Shown piece after piece: positions 9,838 through 18,972 of a stretch of 64,000 nt of DNA. Both the position numbers and the translations under genes were made by a program. Below the pieces are notes generated by a model that saw only the letters and a list, made by a program, of their open reading frames with translations, did not search any database and was not told the DNA's origin. The stretch lies in assembly GCA_963845675.1 (NCBI GenBank), contig CAWJSX010000005.1, positions 186,001 through 250,000 of the forward strand, written 5' to 3'. How positions within the stretch are numbered: the stretch's first letter is position 1; every line of letters begins with the position of its first letter. This stretch comes from CAWJMD01 sp963845675 (GTDB lineage: Bacteria > Actinomycetota > Actinomycetes > Actinomycetales > CAWJMD01).

Positions 9838-9858
9838 GCCTCAATATCGGGTTGAGGC
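9838..9858. promoter_or_regulatory. Perfect 7-bp inverted repeat before the ATPase-pxp genes
   Basis: GCCTCAA, a 7-base spacer, then TTGAGGC. It lies 33 bases after the rhodanese stop and 25 bases before the GTG of the ATPase gene. It could be a weak terminator for the rhodanese gene or an operator for the downstream operon. There is no T-run, and the position near a promoter favours an operator. No trial of either role is possible here. Confidence 0.4.
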
Positions 9859-9882
9859 TAGAGAACGGGATACGGTCCGATC

Positions 9883-11082
9883 GTGGACCCGGTACGCAAC
9901 CCCTACGCCCCCGGCGCGGGCCAGCGCCCTCCCGAGCTCGCCGGCCGCGACCGCGAGCTGGACACCTTCGAGGTGGCCCTCGAGCGCGTCTCCCGCGGCC
10001 GACCGGAGCGCTCGGTCGTGCTGACCGGGCTGCGCGGCGTCGGCAAGACCGTGCTGCTCAACGCCCTGCGGTCCGCGGCCGTCCGTCGCGGCTGGGGGAC
10101 CGGCAAGCTGGAGGCGCGCCCCGACGTCCCGCTGCGCCGCCCGCTGGCCGCCGCCCTGCACCTGGCCGTACGGGAGCTCGCAGGTCGGAACCCCGGGGCG
10201 GCCGATGAGGTGCTGGGGGTCGTCAAGGCGTTCGCGCTGCGCTCGACCCCCGAGGGCGGCAGCGGCAGGCTGCGGGACAGGTGGCAGCCCGGAATCGACG
10301 TCCCGGCCGCCGTCGGCCGCGCCGACTCGGGTGACATCGAGATCGACCTGGTCGAGCTGCTGTCCGACGTCGCAGGTCTCGCCGCCGACGCGGGCAAGGG
10401 CGTCGCCGTGTGCATCGACGAGATGCAGGACCTCATGCCTGCTGACGTCTCGGCGCTGTGTGCGGCGTGCCACGAGCTGAGCCAGCAGGGGCTGCCCCTC
10501 GTGGTCGTCGGTGCGGGGCTGCCCCACCTGCCGGCGGTGCTGTCCGCGTCGAAGTCCTACAGCGAGAGGCTGTTCCGGTACACGCGCATCGACCGGCTCG
10601 ACCGCGAGCAGGCGGACCGGGCCCTGGTCGCCCCCGCGACGGAGGAGGGAGCGACCTTCACCCCCGAGGCGCTCGACGCCCTCTACGCCGCGACGGACGG
10701 CTACCCCTACTTCGTGCAGGCGTACGGCAAGGTGGCCTGGGACGTGGCCCCGACCTCGCCGATCACGGCCGACGACGTGGCGGTCGCCGCCCCTGACGCC
10801 GAGGCGGAGCTCGCGGTGGGCTTCTTCGGCTCGCGGTACGAGCGGGCCACGCCGGCCGAGCGGGAGTACATGCGCGCGATGGCGGACCTCGGCGTGGACG
10901 CGGGCGACGGCCCGGTGCCGACGGCCGACGTGGCGAAGGTCCTGGGACGGCGGCCGCAGTCCCTGTCGCCTGCGCGTGACGCGCTGCTGAAGAAGGGGCT
11001 GGTCTGGTCGGGGGAGCGTGGCCAGATCGCCTTCACCGTGCCGCACTTCGGGAGGTACCTGCGCACTTCGGCCCCTGAGTGA
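9883..11082 (+). CDS. AAA-type ATP-binding protein
   Basis: A 399-residue STAND/ORC-like ATPase. The start NPYAPGAGQRPPEL.GRD.E is followed by Walker A GLRGVGKT (residues 49-56) and Walker B VAVCIDEMQD (near 176). The C-terminal third resembles a winged helix (SPARDALLKKGLVW, then a basic end). Such proteins are common in actinobacteria and are usually annotated only as ATP-binding; the role is unknown. It has a GTG start. pxpA follows after 23 bases on the same strand, so co-transcription is likely, although no functional link with 5-oxoproline metabolism is established. Confidence 0.75.
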   Translation: MDPVRNPYAPGAGQRPPELAGRDRELDTFEVALERVSRGRPERSVVLTGLRGVGKTVLLNALRSAAVRRGWGTGKLEARPDVPLRRPLAAALHLAVRELAGRNPGAADEVLGVVKAFALRSTPEGGSGRLRDRWQPGIDVPAAVGRADSGDIEIDLVELLSDVAGLAADAGKGVAVCIDEMQDLMPADVSALCAACHELSQQGLPLVVVGAGLPHLPAVLSASKSYSERLFRYTRIDRLDREQADRALVAPATEEGATFTPEALDALYAATDGYPYFVQAYGKVAWDVAPTSPITADDVAVAAPDAEAELAVGFFGSRYERATPAEREYMRAMADLGVDAGDGPVPTADVAKVLGRRPQSLSPARDALLKKGLVWSGERGQIAFTVPHFGRYLRTSAPE

Positions 11083-11105
11083 GTCCTTTCGGCCAGACTG
11101 GGCCC

Positions 11106-11864
11106 GTGACGCAGGTGGACCTGAACGCGGACGTCGGTGAGTCCTTCGGGCGGTGGACGCTGGGTGACGACGACGCGGTGCTCGCGGTCGTGACCAGCGC
11201 CAACGTGGCCTGCGGCTTCCACGCCGGCGACCCGTTGACGTTGCGACGCACCTGCGCGACCGCGGTCGAGCGCGGCGTCAGCATCGGCGCCCAGGTGGGG
11301 TACCGCGACCTGGCCGGCTTCGGGCGACGCTTCATGGACGTGAACCCCGACGAGCTGGCAGCCGATGTGCTCTACCAGGTGGGGGCGCTCGGGGCGATCG
11401 CGGCCGCGGCCGGCGGCAACGTCCGGTACGTCAAGCCTCACGGTGCCCTCTACAACGCCGTCATGACGCACCGCGAGCAGGCGGAGGCGGTCGTCGCCGC
11501 GGTGCGCGACCTCGACCCTGGTCTGCCGGTGCTGGGGATGCCGGGGTCCGAGCTGCTCGCAGCGGCCGAGCGGGCCGGGCTGCCGACGGTGAGGGAGGCC
11601 TTCGGTGACCGCGCGTACCGTGCCGACGGGAGCCTGGTGCCGCGCGCGGAGCCGGGCGCGATGGTGACCGATCCGCAGGTCGTGGCCTCGCGCGTGGCCC
11701 GGATGGTGACTGACCACCGGGTCACGGCGATCGACGGCACCGACATCGAGGTGGAACCGCACTCGGTGTGCCTGCACGGCGACACCCCCGGCGCCGTGGC
11801 GATGGCCGTCGCCGTGCGCGGCGCGCTCGAGGAGGCGGGGATCACGCTCCGCGCCTTCGCATGA
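11106..11864 (+). CDS. pxpA: 5-oxoprolinase subunit A (LamB/YcsF family)
   Basis: A 252-residue protein of the LamB/YcsF family, with the hallmark start VDLNADVGESFG and the motifs NVACGFHAGDP, QVGYRDLAGFGRR, KPHGALYN and CLHGDTPGAV. PxpA works with PxpB and PxpC in ATP-dependent opening of 5-oxoproline to glutamate in the cytoplasm. I chose the GTG at 11106 because the family motif begins two codons later. The stop overlaps the ATG of pxpB (ATGA), indicating translational coupling. Confidence 0.92.
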   Translation: MTQVDLNADVGESFGRWTLGDDDAVLAVVTSANVACGFHAGDPLTLRRTCATAVERGVSIGAQVGYRDLAGFGRRFMDVNPDELAADVLYQVGALGAIAAAAGGNVRYVKPHGALYNAVMTHREQAEAVVAAVRDLDPGLPVLGMPGSELLAAAERAGLPTVREAFGDRAYRADGSLVPRAEPGAMVTDPQVVASRVARMVTDHRVTAIDGTDIEVEPHSVCLHGDTPGAVAMAVAVRGALEEAGITLRAFA

Positions 11865-13448
11865 GGCTCCTGCCCTGCGGCGACCGCGCCGTGCTGGCCG
11901 AGCTCGACGACCTCGCCGCGGTCGTCGCCCTCGCGGCCCGTCTGCGGGCGGACCCTCTGCCGGGTGTGCTGGACGTGGTGCCGGGCGCCCGCACGGTGCT
12001 CGTGACCGTCGGCGGGCGCGAGCCGGGCCTGGACGCCGTCCGGACCTGGCTGCGCCGGCACGACCCGACGGCCTTCGGCGGTGCAGGGATGGCTCCTCCT
12101 CGGCGTCGACGGGTCCAGCCCGTCGAGCTGCCGGTCGTCTACGACGGGCCGGACGTCGAGGAGGTCGCGCGGCTGACGGGGATGAGCACGGCGGAGGTCG
12201 TCGCCGCCCACACCGGCACCCCCTGGCAGGTCGCCTTCTCGGGGTTCGCGCCCGGGTTCGCCTACCTCGCGGGCGGCGACCCCCGGCTGCAGGTGCCCCG
12301 GCGTGCGGAGCCCCGTCCGGAGGTGCCCGCAGGCTCGGTGGGGCTGGCCGGGGAGTTCAGTGGGGTCTACCCGCGGTCCTCGCCGGGGGGCTGGCAGCTG
12401 CTGGGGCGCACCGATGCGGTGCTGTGGGACCCGCGACGCCGACCCACCGGCCCTGCTCGCCCCCGGGCGGGTCGTGCGCTTCGTCGACGTCACCGGGCGG
12501 ACGGGGTTCCGGCGTCCGGAGGAGGCGCCGCGACCCTCGTCGTGGAGCATGCCGGCGTCCGCCGCGGCACCGGCGCGCGCTGCGCGTGGTGTCGCCGGGC
12601 CCGCTGAGCCTGGTGGAGGACCTCGGGCGCCCCGGGTGGCCGACCTGGGCGTGGGGAGATCCGGGGCGGCCGACCGGGGAGCGCTGCGTCTGGCCAACCG
12701 CCTGCTCGCGAACCCCGAGACGGCCGCGGCGCTCGAGGTGACGCTCGGCGGGCTCGCGGTCCGGGCGCAGGGCGACCTCGTGGTCGCCGTCTCCGGTGCC
12801 CCGGCACCGGCCTCGGTGGACGGCCAGCCGGTCGCGCACCAGTCGGTCGTCCCGCTGGCTCGACGGCCAGGAGCTGCGCCTCGGGCTGCCACCGACCGGC
12901 CTGCGCAGCTACGTCGCGGTGCGCGGGGGCATCGTGGTCGACGAGGTGCTCGGCTCGCGCAGCACCGACGTGCTCTCGGGCACCGGGCCGCCTCCCGTCC
13001 GGGCCCGGTGCGACGCTCCCGGTGGGCCCCGCACCGTCCGCGTTCCCCACCACCGACCTCGTGCCGAACCGCGCGGACGGCGGACGGCGGGCGGACCGGA
13101 GAGCTGGTCGAGCTGCGGGCGCTGGCGGGGCCCCGCGACGACTGGGCGGACCGGATGACGACCTTGGCCGCGAGGACGTGGGTCGCGTCCCCGCAGAGCA
13201 ACCGCATCGGGCTGCGTCTGCAGGGGAACCCTCTGCAGTACGACCCGTCACGCGAGGGCGAGGAGCTGCCCAGCGAAGGTGTCGTCCGGGGCGGTGTCCA
13301 GCTGCCACCCGGTGGACGTCCGGTCGTCTTCCTGGCCGACCACCCCGCCACCGGCGGCTACCCCGTCGTGGCCGTGGTGGTCGACGAGGACATCGACCTC
13401 GCGGCGCAGGTCCGTCCCGGCCAGCCTGTGCGCTTCCGCCTGGTCTGA
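11861..13448 (+). CDS. pxpB/pxpC: 5-oxoprolinase subunits B and C (AHS1-AHS2), probably fused, frameshifted
   Basis: The first part is an AHS1 (PxpB) domain: MRLLPCGDRAVLAEL at the start, then GFAPGFAYLAGGDPRL and VPAGSVGLAGEFSGVYP. The second is AHS2 (PxpC), starting near 12577 with VVSPGPLSLVEDLGRPG and ending with GGYPVVAVVVDED. The frame changes near 12429, 12575, 12640, 12860, 13015 and 13090. Most changes fit one extra base; the one near 12640 fits a missing G. After the 12575 correction the two domains join in frame through a Pro/Ser/Ala linker, so a fused PxpBC protein of about 529 residues, as in many actinobacteria, is my preferred reading. Two overlapping genes with pxpC starting at the ATG near 12549 is the alternative. 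It is coupled to pxpA and ends just before the convergent ogt. Confidence 0.75.
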
Positions 13449-13461
13449 CCGCGCGCTGCGG

Positions 13462-14070
13462 TCAGGCCGTGCGTGTCTCCAGGTCCAGCAGGTAGCGCTT
13501 CGCCTCGGTGCCGCCCGCGTAGCCGGTCAGGGCGCCCGAGGCGCCGACGACGCGGTGGCACGGCAGGAGGACGCACAGGGGGTTGGCGCCGAGCGCGGCG
13601 CCGACCGCGCGGGAGGCGCTCGGCCGTCCGACGGCACGTGCCAGCTCGCCGTAGGTGGCCAACCGGCCGTACCCGGCGGCCCGGGCAGCGACGGTCAGCA
13701 CGTCGCGCTGGAACGACGTCGCGAGCACCGGGTCGACGGTGACGTCGAAGCGGGTGCGCCGCCCGGCCAGGTACTCGTCGAGCTGGCGCCGTACGTCGTC
13801 GGTCGGCCGGGACGACCGGAGCACCCGCGGTGAGACGGAGGTCGCCAGTCGCTGCAGCACCGCGTCGGCCGCGGCGTCGTCGGGGGCGAAACGGCTGGCC
13901 ACGACCACTCCGTCGGCCCTCACGGCCAGCAGCAGGCGGCCGACGGCGCTGTCCTGAAAGGTGTACGAAACGTCCCCAAGGGGCAGGATGGGGGCATTGA
14001 CGTCGGGGGCGAAGGCGCGCAGCGCGTGCTCCAGCGGGTCGCCGGGGAGAGATGCGGTGGTGTGGTCCAT
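13462..14070 (-). CDS. ogt: Methylated-DNA-protein-cysteine S-methyltransferase
   Basis: A 202-residue suicide DNA repair protein that moves an alkyl group from O6-alkylguanine to its own cysteine. The C-terminal domain has FQRDVLTVAARAAGYG, TYGELARAVGRPSASRAVGAA and the active-site PCHRVVG. The N-terminal ~90 residues are longer than in minimal Ogt and contain the opening HALRAFAPD, which is not part of the standard domain. The gene lies 6 bases after a small sigma factor on the same strand. A second ogt is found at 62945. Confidence 0.9.
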   Translation of the reverse strand: MDHTTASLPGDPLEHALRAFAPDVNAPILPLGDVSYTFQDSAVGRLLLAVRADGVVVASRFAPDDAAADAVLQRLATSVSPRVLRSSRPTDDVRRQLDEYLAGRRTRFDVTVDPVLATSFQRDVLTVAARAAGYGRLATYGELARAVGRPSASRAVGAALGANPLCVLLPCHRVVGASGALTGYAGGTEAKRYLLDLETRTA

Positions 14071-14076
14071 GGCAGT

Positions 14077-14590
14077 TCACACTCCGTTCGTACGGGGGTC
14101 GTCGGAGCCGTTCAGGCTCAGAGCCGTGCGCAGGGTCGAGAGGGCGTCGCTGACGAGTCGGCGACTGGCGGCGGGCGTGGTCCCCAGGGCCGCGGCGACG
14201 CCGGCGTGGTCGAGGTCGGCGACGTACTTGAGGGCGACGGCGACGCGTTGGCGTTCGGGCAGGTCGGCCACCAGCACCCAGATGTCGATCGTCACCGAGC
14301 CGGGCGTCGGCCCCGGGCAGCGCGTCGCCCGGGTTCTCCGGGAGGTGCTCGACGGGAACGGCCCGTCGGCTGCGGCCGCGATGGGCGTCCATCGCGCAGC
14401 GCGACGTGACGGTCATCAGCCATCCGCGCAGGTTCCGTCCGTTGCGCAGCGACGGGTACGCCGCGAGCGCCTGCGTCCAGGCCTGCTGCGCGACGTCGGG
14501 GGCGTCCACCGGTCCGGCGAGCGCGTGGGCGAGCCGGGCGACGTCCCGCCAGTGCGCGTCGACGAGCTGCTGAAACGGGGGCAGGGTCAT
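14077..14590 (-). CDS. ECF-type sigma factor upstream of ogt, one frameshift
   Basis: About 171 residues after joining two frames near 14300 (one extra base). The first part has sigma region 2: QLVDAHWRDVARLAHAL, PDVAQQAWTQAL, GRNLRGWLMTVTSRCAMD. The second has region 4: LPERQRVAVALKYVADLDHAGVAAALGTTPAASRRLVS. It is probably a specialised sigma factor that drives itself and the ogt gene 6 bases downstream, i.e. a possible response to alkylation, but no anti-sigma gene is adjacent. It is divergent from the glycerophosphodiesterase gene. Confidence 0.8.
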
Positions 14591-14633
14591 GTCGGTTCAA
14601 CGGTACGGGTGGCGGACGTGTGAGGGTGGAGAC

Positions 14634-15620
14634 GTGCACGATGTCGTGGACCCGCGGGCACGTCCCCGGGTCGTCGCCCACCGCGGCTCGTCCAAGGACT
14701 ACCCCGAGCACACCCTCGAGGCCTACCAGAGGGCGTTCGACGTCGGCGCGGACGGCATCGAGTGCGACGTGCGGCTCACCCGCGACGGCCAGCTCGTGTG
14801 CGTGCACGACCGGCGCGTCGACCGCGTCTCCAACGGCATCGGCAAGGTCAGCCTGTTCACGCTGGCACAGCTGCGCGAGATGCAGTGGGGCAACGGCGCC
14901 TTCCAGGTGCTCACGTTGCGCCAGCTGCTGGCGCTCGTGGCCGACCAGGCGCCGGCCCGGCGGATCGAGATCGCGATCGAGACCAAGCACCCCAACCGGT
15001 ACGCCGGCGCGGTCGAGCGCGAGGTCGTCGACCAGCTCGACTGGTTCGGCTGGGTACCGGGAGGGCCGGAGGGCACGACGCCCGCGCGGGTGATGAGCTT
15101 CTCCGAGGTCGCCCTGCAGCGGCTCCAGCGGTGGGCGCCGACGGTGCCGCGCGTCTACCTGGTCAAGGCTCGCGGTGCCGAGAAGACCGGCGGCGGCTCG
15201 CGCCGCGCCGGACCGGGTGGGTGGGACGAAGCGGCCTGCGGATGGCGGCGGGGCAGGTGCCCGGCAGGCGCGCGCACCGTCGGTCTGGACGTGCGGCTGG
15301 TGCGGGCCCAGCCCGACCTGGTCCGCCGCTACCAGGAGCGAGGACACGCGGTCCACGCCTGGACGGTCGACGAGCGCGACGACGTGAGCGTGTGCGTGCA
15401 GGCCGGTGTCACGGCGATCATCACCAACTGGCCTGGTCACGTTCTGTCTGGCTCGACCATGCGGGCGGGTGAGACCCTGAGGTGTTTGGTACGGCCGGTG
15501 CCACGGGTACAGGATGGTGGAGACGAGGCCGGCACACGCACAAGGACCCATCCGGAGGGAGCCTCGCAGCGGATGTCGACGACAACAGTTCTCCCCCGCC
15601 GTCCCGATGACCGACGGTGA
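14634..15620 (+). CDS. Glycerophosphodiester phosphodiesterase
   Basis: A GDPD-family TIM-barrel enzyme that releases an alcohol and glycerol 3-phosphate from glycerophosphodiesters. It shows VVAHRGSSKDYPEHTLEAY at the start, GIECDVRLTRDGQLVCVHD (metal-binding Glu/Asp and second His), IETKHP and VHAWTVDERDDV. There is no signal peptide, so it is cytosolic. The GTG at 14634 has GGTGGAG upstream. About 30 residues near 15190-15280 and the last ~45 codons do not look like the family, so compensating indels near 15190-15280 and a truer stop near 15480 are likely. As read, the end overlaps the next gene by 14 bases. Confidence 0.8.
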   Translation: MHDVVDPRARPRVVAHRGSSKDYPEHTLEAYQRAFDVGADGIECDVRLTRDGQLVCVHDRRVDRVSNGIGKVSLFTLAQLREMQWGNGAFQVLTLRQLLALVADQAPARRIEIAIETKHPNRYAGAVEREVVDQLDWFGWVPGGPEGTTPARVMSFSEVALQRLQRWAPTVPRVYLVKARGAEKTGGGSRRAGPGGWDEAACGWRRGRCPAGARTVGLDVRLVRAQPDLVRRYQERGHAVHAWTVDERDDVSVCVQAGVTAIITNWPGHVLSGSTMRAGETLRCLVRPVPRVQDGGDEAGTRTRTHPEGASQRMSTTTVLPRRPDDRR

Positions 15621-16070
15621 GTCGCTCAGCCTCGTCCTGACGGCGCAGCGTGGAGACGCACGGGCCCTCTCGGTTCCGCACCGAGCGGCCGGGGTCCCGG
15701 CCGCCCGCCGCGCCGTCCTGCGCGACGTGGTCTCCCAGCTCGACTCCGCGGTGCTGCACGAGACGGCGGTCGTGGTCGTCTCGGAGCTGCTCGGCAACGC
15801 GATCCGGCATGCGAGCCCCTGCGGACGGACGGGTGGTGCTGCGCTGGCAGGTCCGCGGCGGTGTCGTGGATCTCGAGGTCACCGACGGAGGCTCGCGCAC
15901 CGAGGTGCGACCCCTTCGCCCGGTGATGTCGGCGCTCCTGACCCACGGTCGGGGGTTGCGCATCGTGCGCCACATGGCGCACGAGTGGGGGGTCGTGCGA
16001 GGAGGCTGACGGCCGTCGCACGGTGTGGGCCTGCCTGGGTGGCCCCTCCCGCCGTCGCCGCCGCGCCTGA
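15607..16070 (+). CDS. RsbW/anti-sigma-type ATP-binding protein, two frameshifts
   Basis: A HATPase_c protein of ~154 residues in the serine-kinase/anti-sigma group common in actinobacteria. Motifs in order are SVPHRAAGVPAARRAVLRDV, the N-box VVSELLGNAIRHASP, VVLRWQVRGGVVDLEVTDGGS and the G-box HGRGLRIVRHMAHEWG, ending TVWACLGG. Two changes of frame, near 15818 and 16000, each fit one extra base. It probably binds and inhibits a partner sigma or regulator; the partner is not identified. The end of the upstream open frame overlaps its start. Confidence 0.75.
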
Positions 16071-16085
16071 CTAGGCTCGCCGGTC

Positions 16086-17061
16086 ATGGGAAAGAAGTCG
16101 CGTCGCGCCCGCACGTCCGCTGCCGCCGGGGCCGCCGTGGCGGTCGACGCCGCGGACGTGCCGGTGGTCGGGCCCCGCGATCCCTGCCCCTGCGGCAGCG
16201 GGAAGCGATACAAGCTCTGCCACGGACGGGGTGCTGCCGCATCCGACATCGCCCTGGTCGCACGCCCTTTCGCGGGTCTGCCGCACGAGGGCGACTGGGT
16301 GGCGATGCGCGAGGTCGTGCCCGCTGCGACGGCCACCGTGCGCACGACCGTCCGAGTACGGCGGGCGGGAGGTCACTGTCGCCACGCTCCTGCCGATGGC
16401 TTGGGCGGCGCTGAACCGTCCGGACGGGGCGCTGCTCGTCGGCCTGCAGACACAGGGTGGCTCGGGCGACCCGAGCCGCGACGTCGCCGCCGCGCTGCTC
16501 GCCGCGATGGAGGCGGAGCCGGGTACGCCGATCGCCGGCATCGGGCTGCCGGGCTCCGGGCCCCGGATGCAGGACGTGCTCGACCCGGCGTCGGGTTTCG
16601 ACGTCCGGGTGCGCGAGGGCTTCGACTTCTGGCTGGCGGACGACGCGGAGCAGACCGAGGACGTCCGTGAGTCGATGGAACGCGCCAACGCGTCGGTGAT
16701 CCCGACCGAGCGGCTCGCCTCGGTCGAGTCCGCGTACTGGTGCCGCATCGGCGACCGGACCCACCTGCGCTGGGTGCTGCCCCACGACGAGGAGCCGCTG
16801 CTGGACGCGATCGCCCGGTTGCACGCCCGTGGGGGTTCCTCGCTCGGGGACGGCACGCGCTACATCGGCACCTTCCGGGCCCACGGCCTGCTGGTCCCCG
16901 TCTGGGACCTGGCGCCCGATGCGGTCGCCGACGACGTCGAGGCTCCGGCTCAGGCGTTCGCCGCCCGTCTGGACGAGGCGCTGGCCGAGACCTCGGACCT
17001 GACGGCCGACGAGCGTCGTGCGCGGGCCGGGGTGGTGTCGCGTCAGCTCACGCTGCGCTGA
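16086..17061 (+). CDS. DUF5926 family protein with SEC-C motif, one frameshift
   Basis: About 324 residues. The basic N-terminus MGKKSRRART is followed by a SEC-C zinc motif (DPCPCGSGKRYKLCHG, residues ~38-53) and then the long actinobacterial DUF5926 region, clean from 16360 on (VTVATLLPMAWAALN, GTRYIGTFRAHGLLVPVWDL, DERRARAGVVSRQL). The frame changes near 16350, fitting one extra base. SEC-C motifs bind zinc and often contact ribosomes or SecB-like partners, but the function of this family is unknown. It lies just after the anti-sigma-like ATPase gene and converges on arcA. Confidence 0.82.
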
Positions 17062-17087
17062 GGGACGCCTCGTCGGTCAGCGGCTGG

Positions 17088-18346
17088 TCAGTCCGGCAGA
17101 GGGTCCCGCGAGACCGGGCACGACATGCACCGCGGGCCGCCGCGGCCGGAACCGAGCTCGGAGCCGCTGATCGCGATCACCTCGATGCCCTGGTCCTCGA
17201 GCTGGGCGTTCGTCTGGGTGTTGCGCTCGTAGGCGACGACGACGCCCGGTGCGACGGCCAGGGTGTTGTTGCCGTCGTCCCACTGCTCGCGTTCTGCGGC
17301 GACGGGGTCGAGGCCCGTGTCGATCACGCGCAGGCGCTCGATCTGCATCGCGGTCGCGGCCGCCTCGAGGAACGGTGCCGGGCCGGTGACGTGCACGTCG
17401 CTGTTGGCCGCCGTCACCGTGTAGGCGGTCAGCGAGTGGGCGATGTTCGGGTACATCACGACGGCGTCGGCGTCGACCATGGTGCACACCGTGTCGAGGT
17501 GCATGGTGGCGCGCTCCTGCGCGATCGGCACGGCCAGCACCGTGTGGGCCACGCCCGCCGCGAACGCCTGTCGCGCAAGCCTCTCCACGCCGGCCGGGTG
17601 TGGTCCGCTCACCGGTGCCGACCGCCAGCACACCCCGCCCGAGGACGAGGACGTCGCCGCCCTCGACGTGCTCCATCGACGGCTGGTAGACCATCCGGGT
17701 GCCCGCGAAGCGGGGGTGGTGCGTGTAGACCATCCGCGTCAGCGAGGTCTCGCGCTCGCGAGCCGGCATCGCGAGCGACGTCACGGCCACGTGGTCGCCG
17801 ATCCATGCGGACGAGTCGCGCGTGAACAGCAGGTTCGGCAGCGGGTCGACGACGAAGTCGGTGGGCTCGTGCAGCACCGACACCAGACCTGGGTCGGGTA
17901 CCGGGCGAGCGGCCTCCAGCTCGTCGAGGCGCAGCCCCGAGATCAGCAGGGTGGCGAGGGCGTCGCCGTCCAGGTCCTCCATGTAGCCCCGGACGCGGCG
18001 GGCCATGGTGTCGCCCTAGGCGGGGGTCGACCAGCACCGCCGCGACGGCGTCGGCACGGGCCTGGGGCACGGCGAGGGTCTCCGCGACGAGCTGTGCCAG
18101 GTAGAGCACCTCGACATCGCGCTCGCGGAGGGCACCGGCGAAGGCGTCGTGCTCGGCCTGGGCGCGCGCGACCCACGGGATGCCGTCGAAGAGCAGCCGG
18201 TCGTTGTTGCGAGGCGTCAGCCGGGACAGCTCGGGACCGGGACGGTGCAGCACGACGGACCGGAGCCGACCCACCTCGCTCGTCACCCCGTGGGGGAAGC
18301 CCTGGCTGCTCGTCGTGGGCGTCGCGGCGGACGTGGTCTCGGTCAT
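17088..18346 (-). CDS. arcA: Arginine deiminase, two frameshifts
   Basis: Converts arginine to citrulline and ammonia. Joined over two breaks (near 18013 and 17605, each one extra G or C) it is about 419 residues, the normal length. Motifs are VTSEVGRLRSVVLHRPGPEL at the start, FVVDPLPNLLFTRDSSAW, MEHVEGGDVLVLG (catalytic Glu/His/Asp region), MHLDTVCTMVDADAV and the C-terminal catalytic cysteine segment GGPRCMSCPV. No arcB, arcC or arcD lies next to it, so it is a stand-alone deiminase, perhaps for acid or arginine balance. Confidence 0.9.
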
Positions 18347-18371
18347 GGCGGGAGGCTAGCGGCTGACCAGC

Positions 18372-18938
18372 ATGCGAGAAGCTCCCGCCGTCAGGATGGG
18401 ACGCCCGCCGCTCATGGTTCGGACAGTCATGGCATCGGTGTTCTTCTTCCCCCGCGTCGTCGACGACGTCACCGTGCGGCTCGTGGCGGCCCAGGTCCTG
18501 GTCGTGGCGGCGCTCGCGGCCGCGACCGGCTGGTTGTGGCTGTTCGGTCTGCTGGCGGTCGACTTCGCGCTGCGGGTCGCGTTCGGGCCGCGCAGCCCGC
18601 TGGCTCAGCTCGCGCTGAGGGTGCTGCGTCCTCGGGTCGCCGCGCCGCCGCGCCCGACGGCCGGCCCGCCGAAGCGGTTCGCGGCGACGATCGGCCTGGT
18701 CATGTCCGTGCTCGTGCTGCTCTTCGCGTACGGCGTCGGCTGGTCGGCCGCCGCCTGGGTCGTCGTGGCCGTCATGCTCGTCTTCCCGTTCCTGGAGGCG
18801 GCCCTTGGCCTCTGCGTGGGCTGCAAGCTGTTCGCCGTGATGATGCGTCTCGGCCTGGTGCCGGCCGAGGTGTGCGCCGACTGCGCCGACATCACCCGCC
18901 GCCGACCCTCCACCGTCTCCACCGTCTCCACCGTCTGA
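18372..18938 (+). CDS. DUF4395 membrane protein
   Basis: A 188-residue protein with about four hydrophobic segments (LVVAALAAATGWLWLFGLLA; then IGLVMSVLVLLFAYGVGW and AAWVVVAVMLVFPFLEAALG). The family-typical GLCVGCKLF stretch follows, and two more cysteines occur in VCADCAD, a likely metal- or redox-active set. The function of DUF4395 is not known; relatives often sit by thioredoxin-like genes. In-frame ATGs at 18396, 18414 and 18429 are alternatives; 18429 fits the family start best. The C-terminus is a threefold 9-base repeat coding Ser-Thr-Val. Confidence 0.78.
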   Translation: MREAPAVRMGRPPLMVRTVMASVFFFPRVVDDVTVRLVAAQVLVVAALAAATGWLWLFGLLAVDFALRVAFGPRSPLAQLALRVLRPRVAAPPRPTAGPPKRFAATIGLVMSVLVLLFAYGVGWSAAAWVVVAVMLVFPFLEAALGLCVGCKLFAVMMRLGLVPAEVCADCADITRRRPSTVSTVSTV

Positions 18939-18972
18939 GGGCCGGCGAACCCCGCCCCCTACGCTGGCGCCC

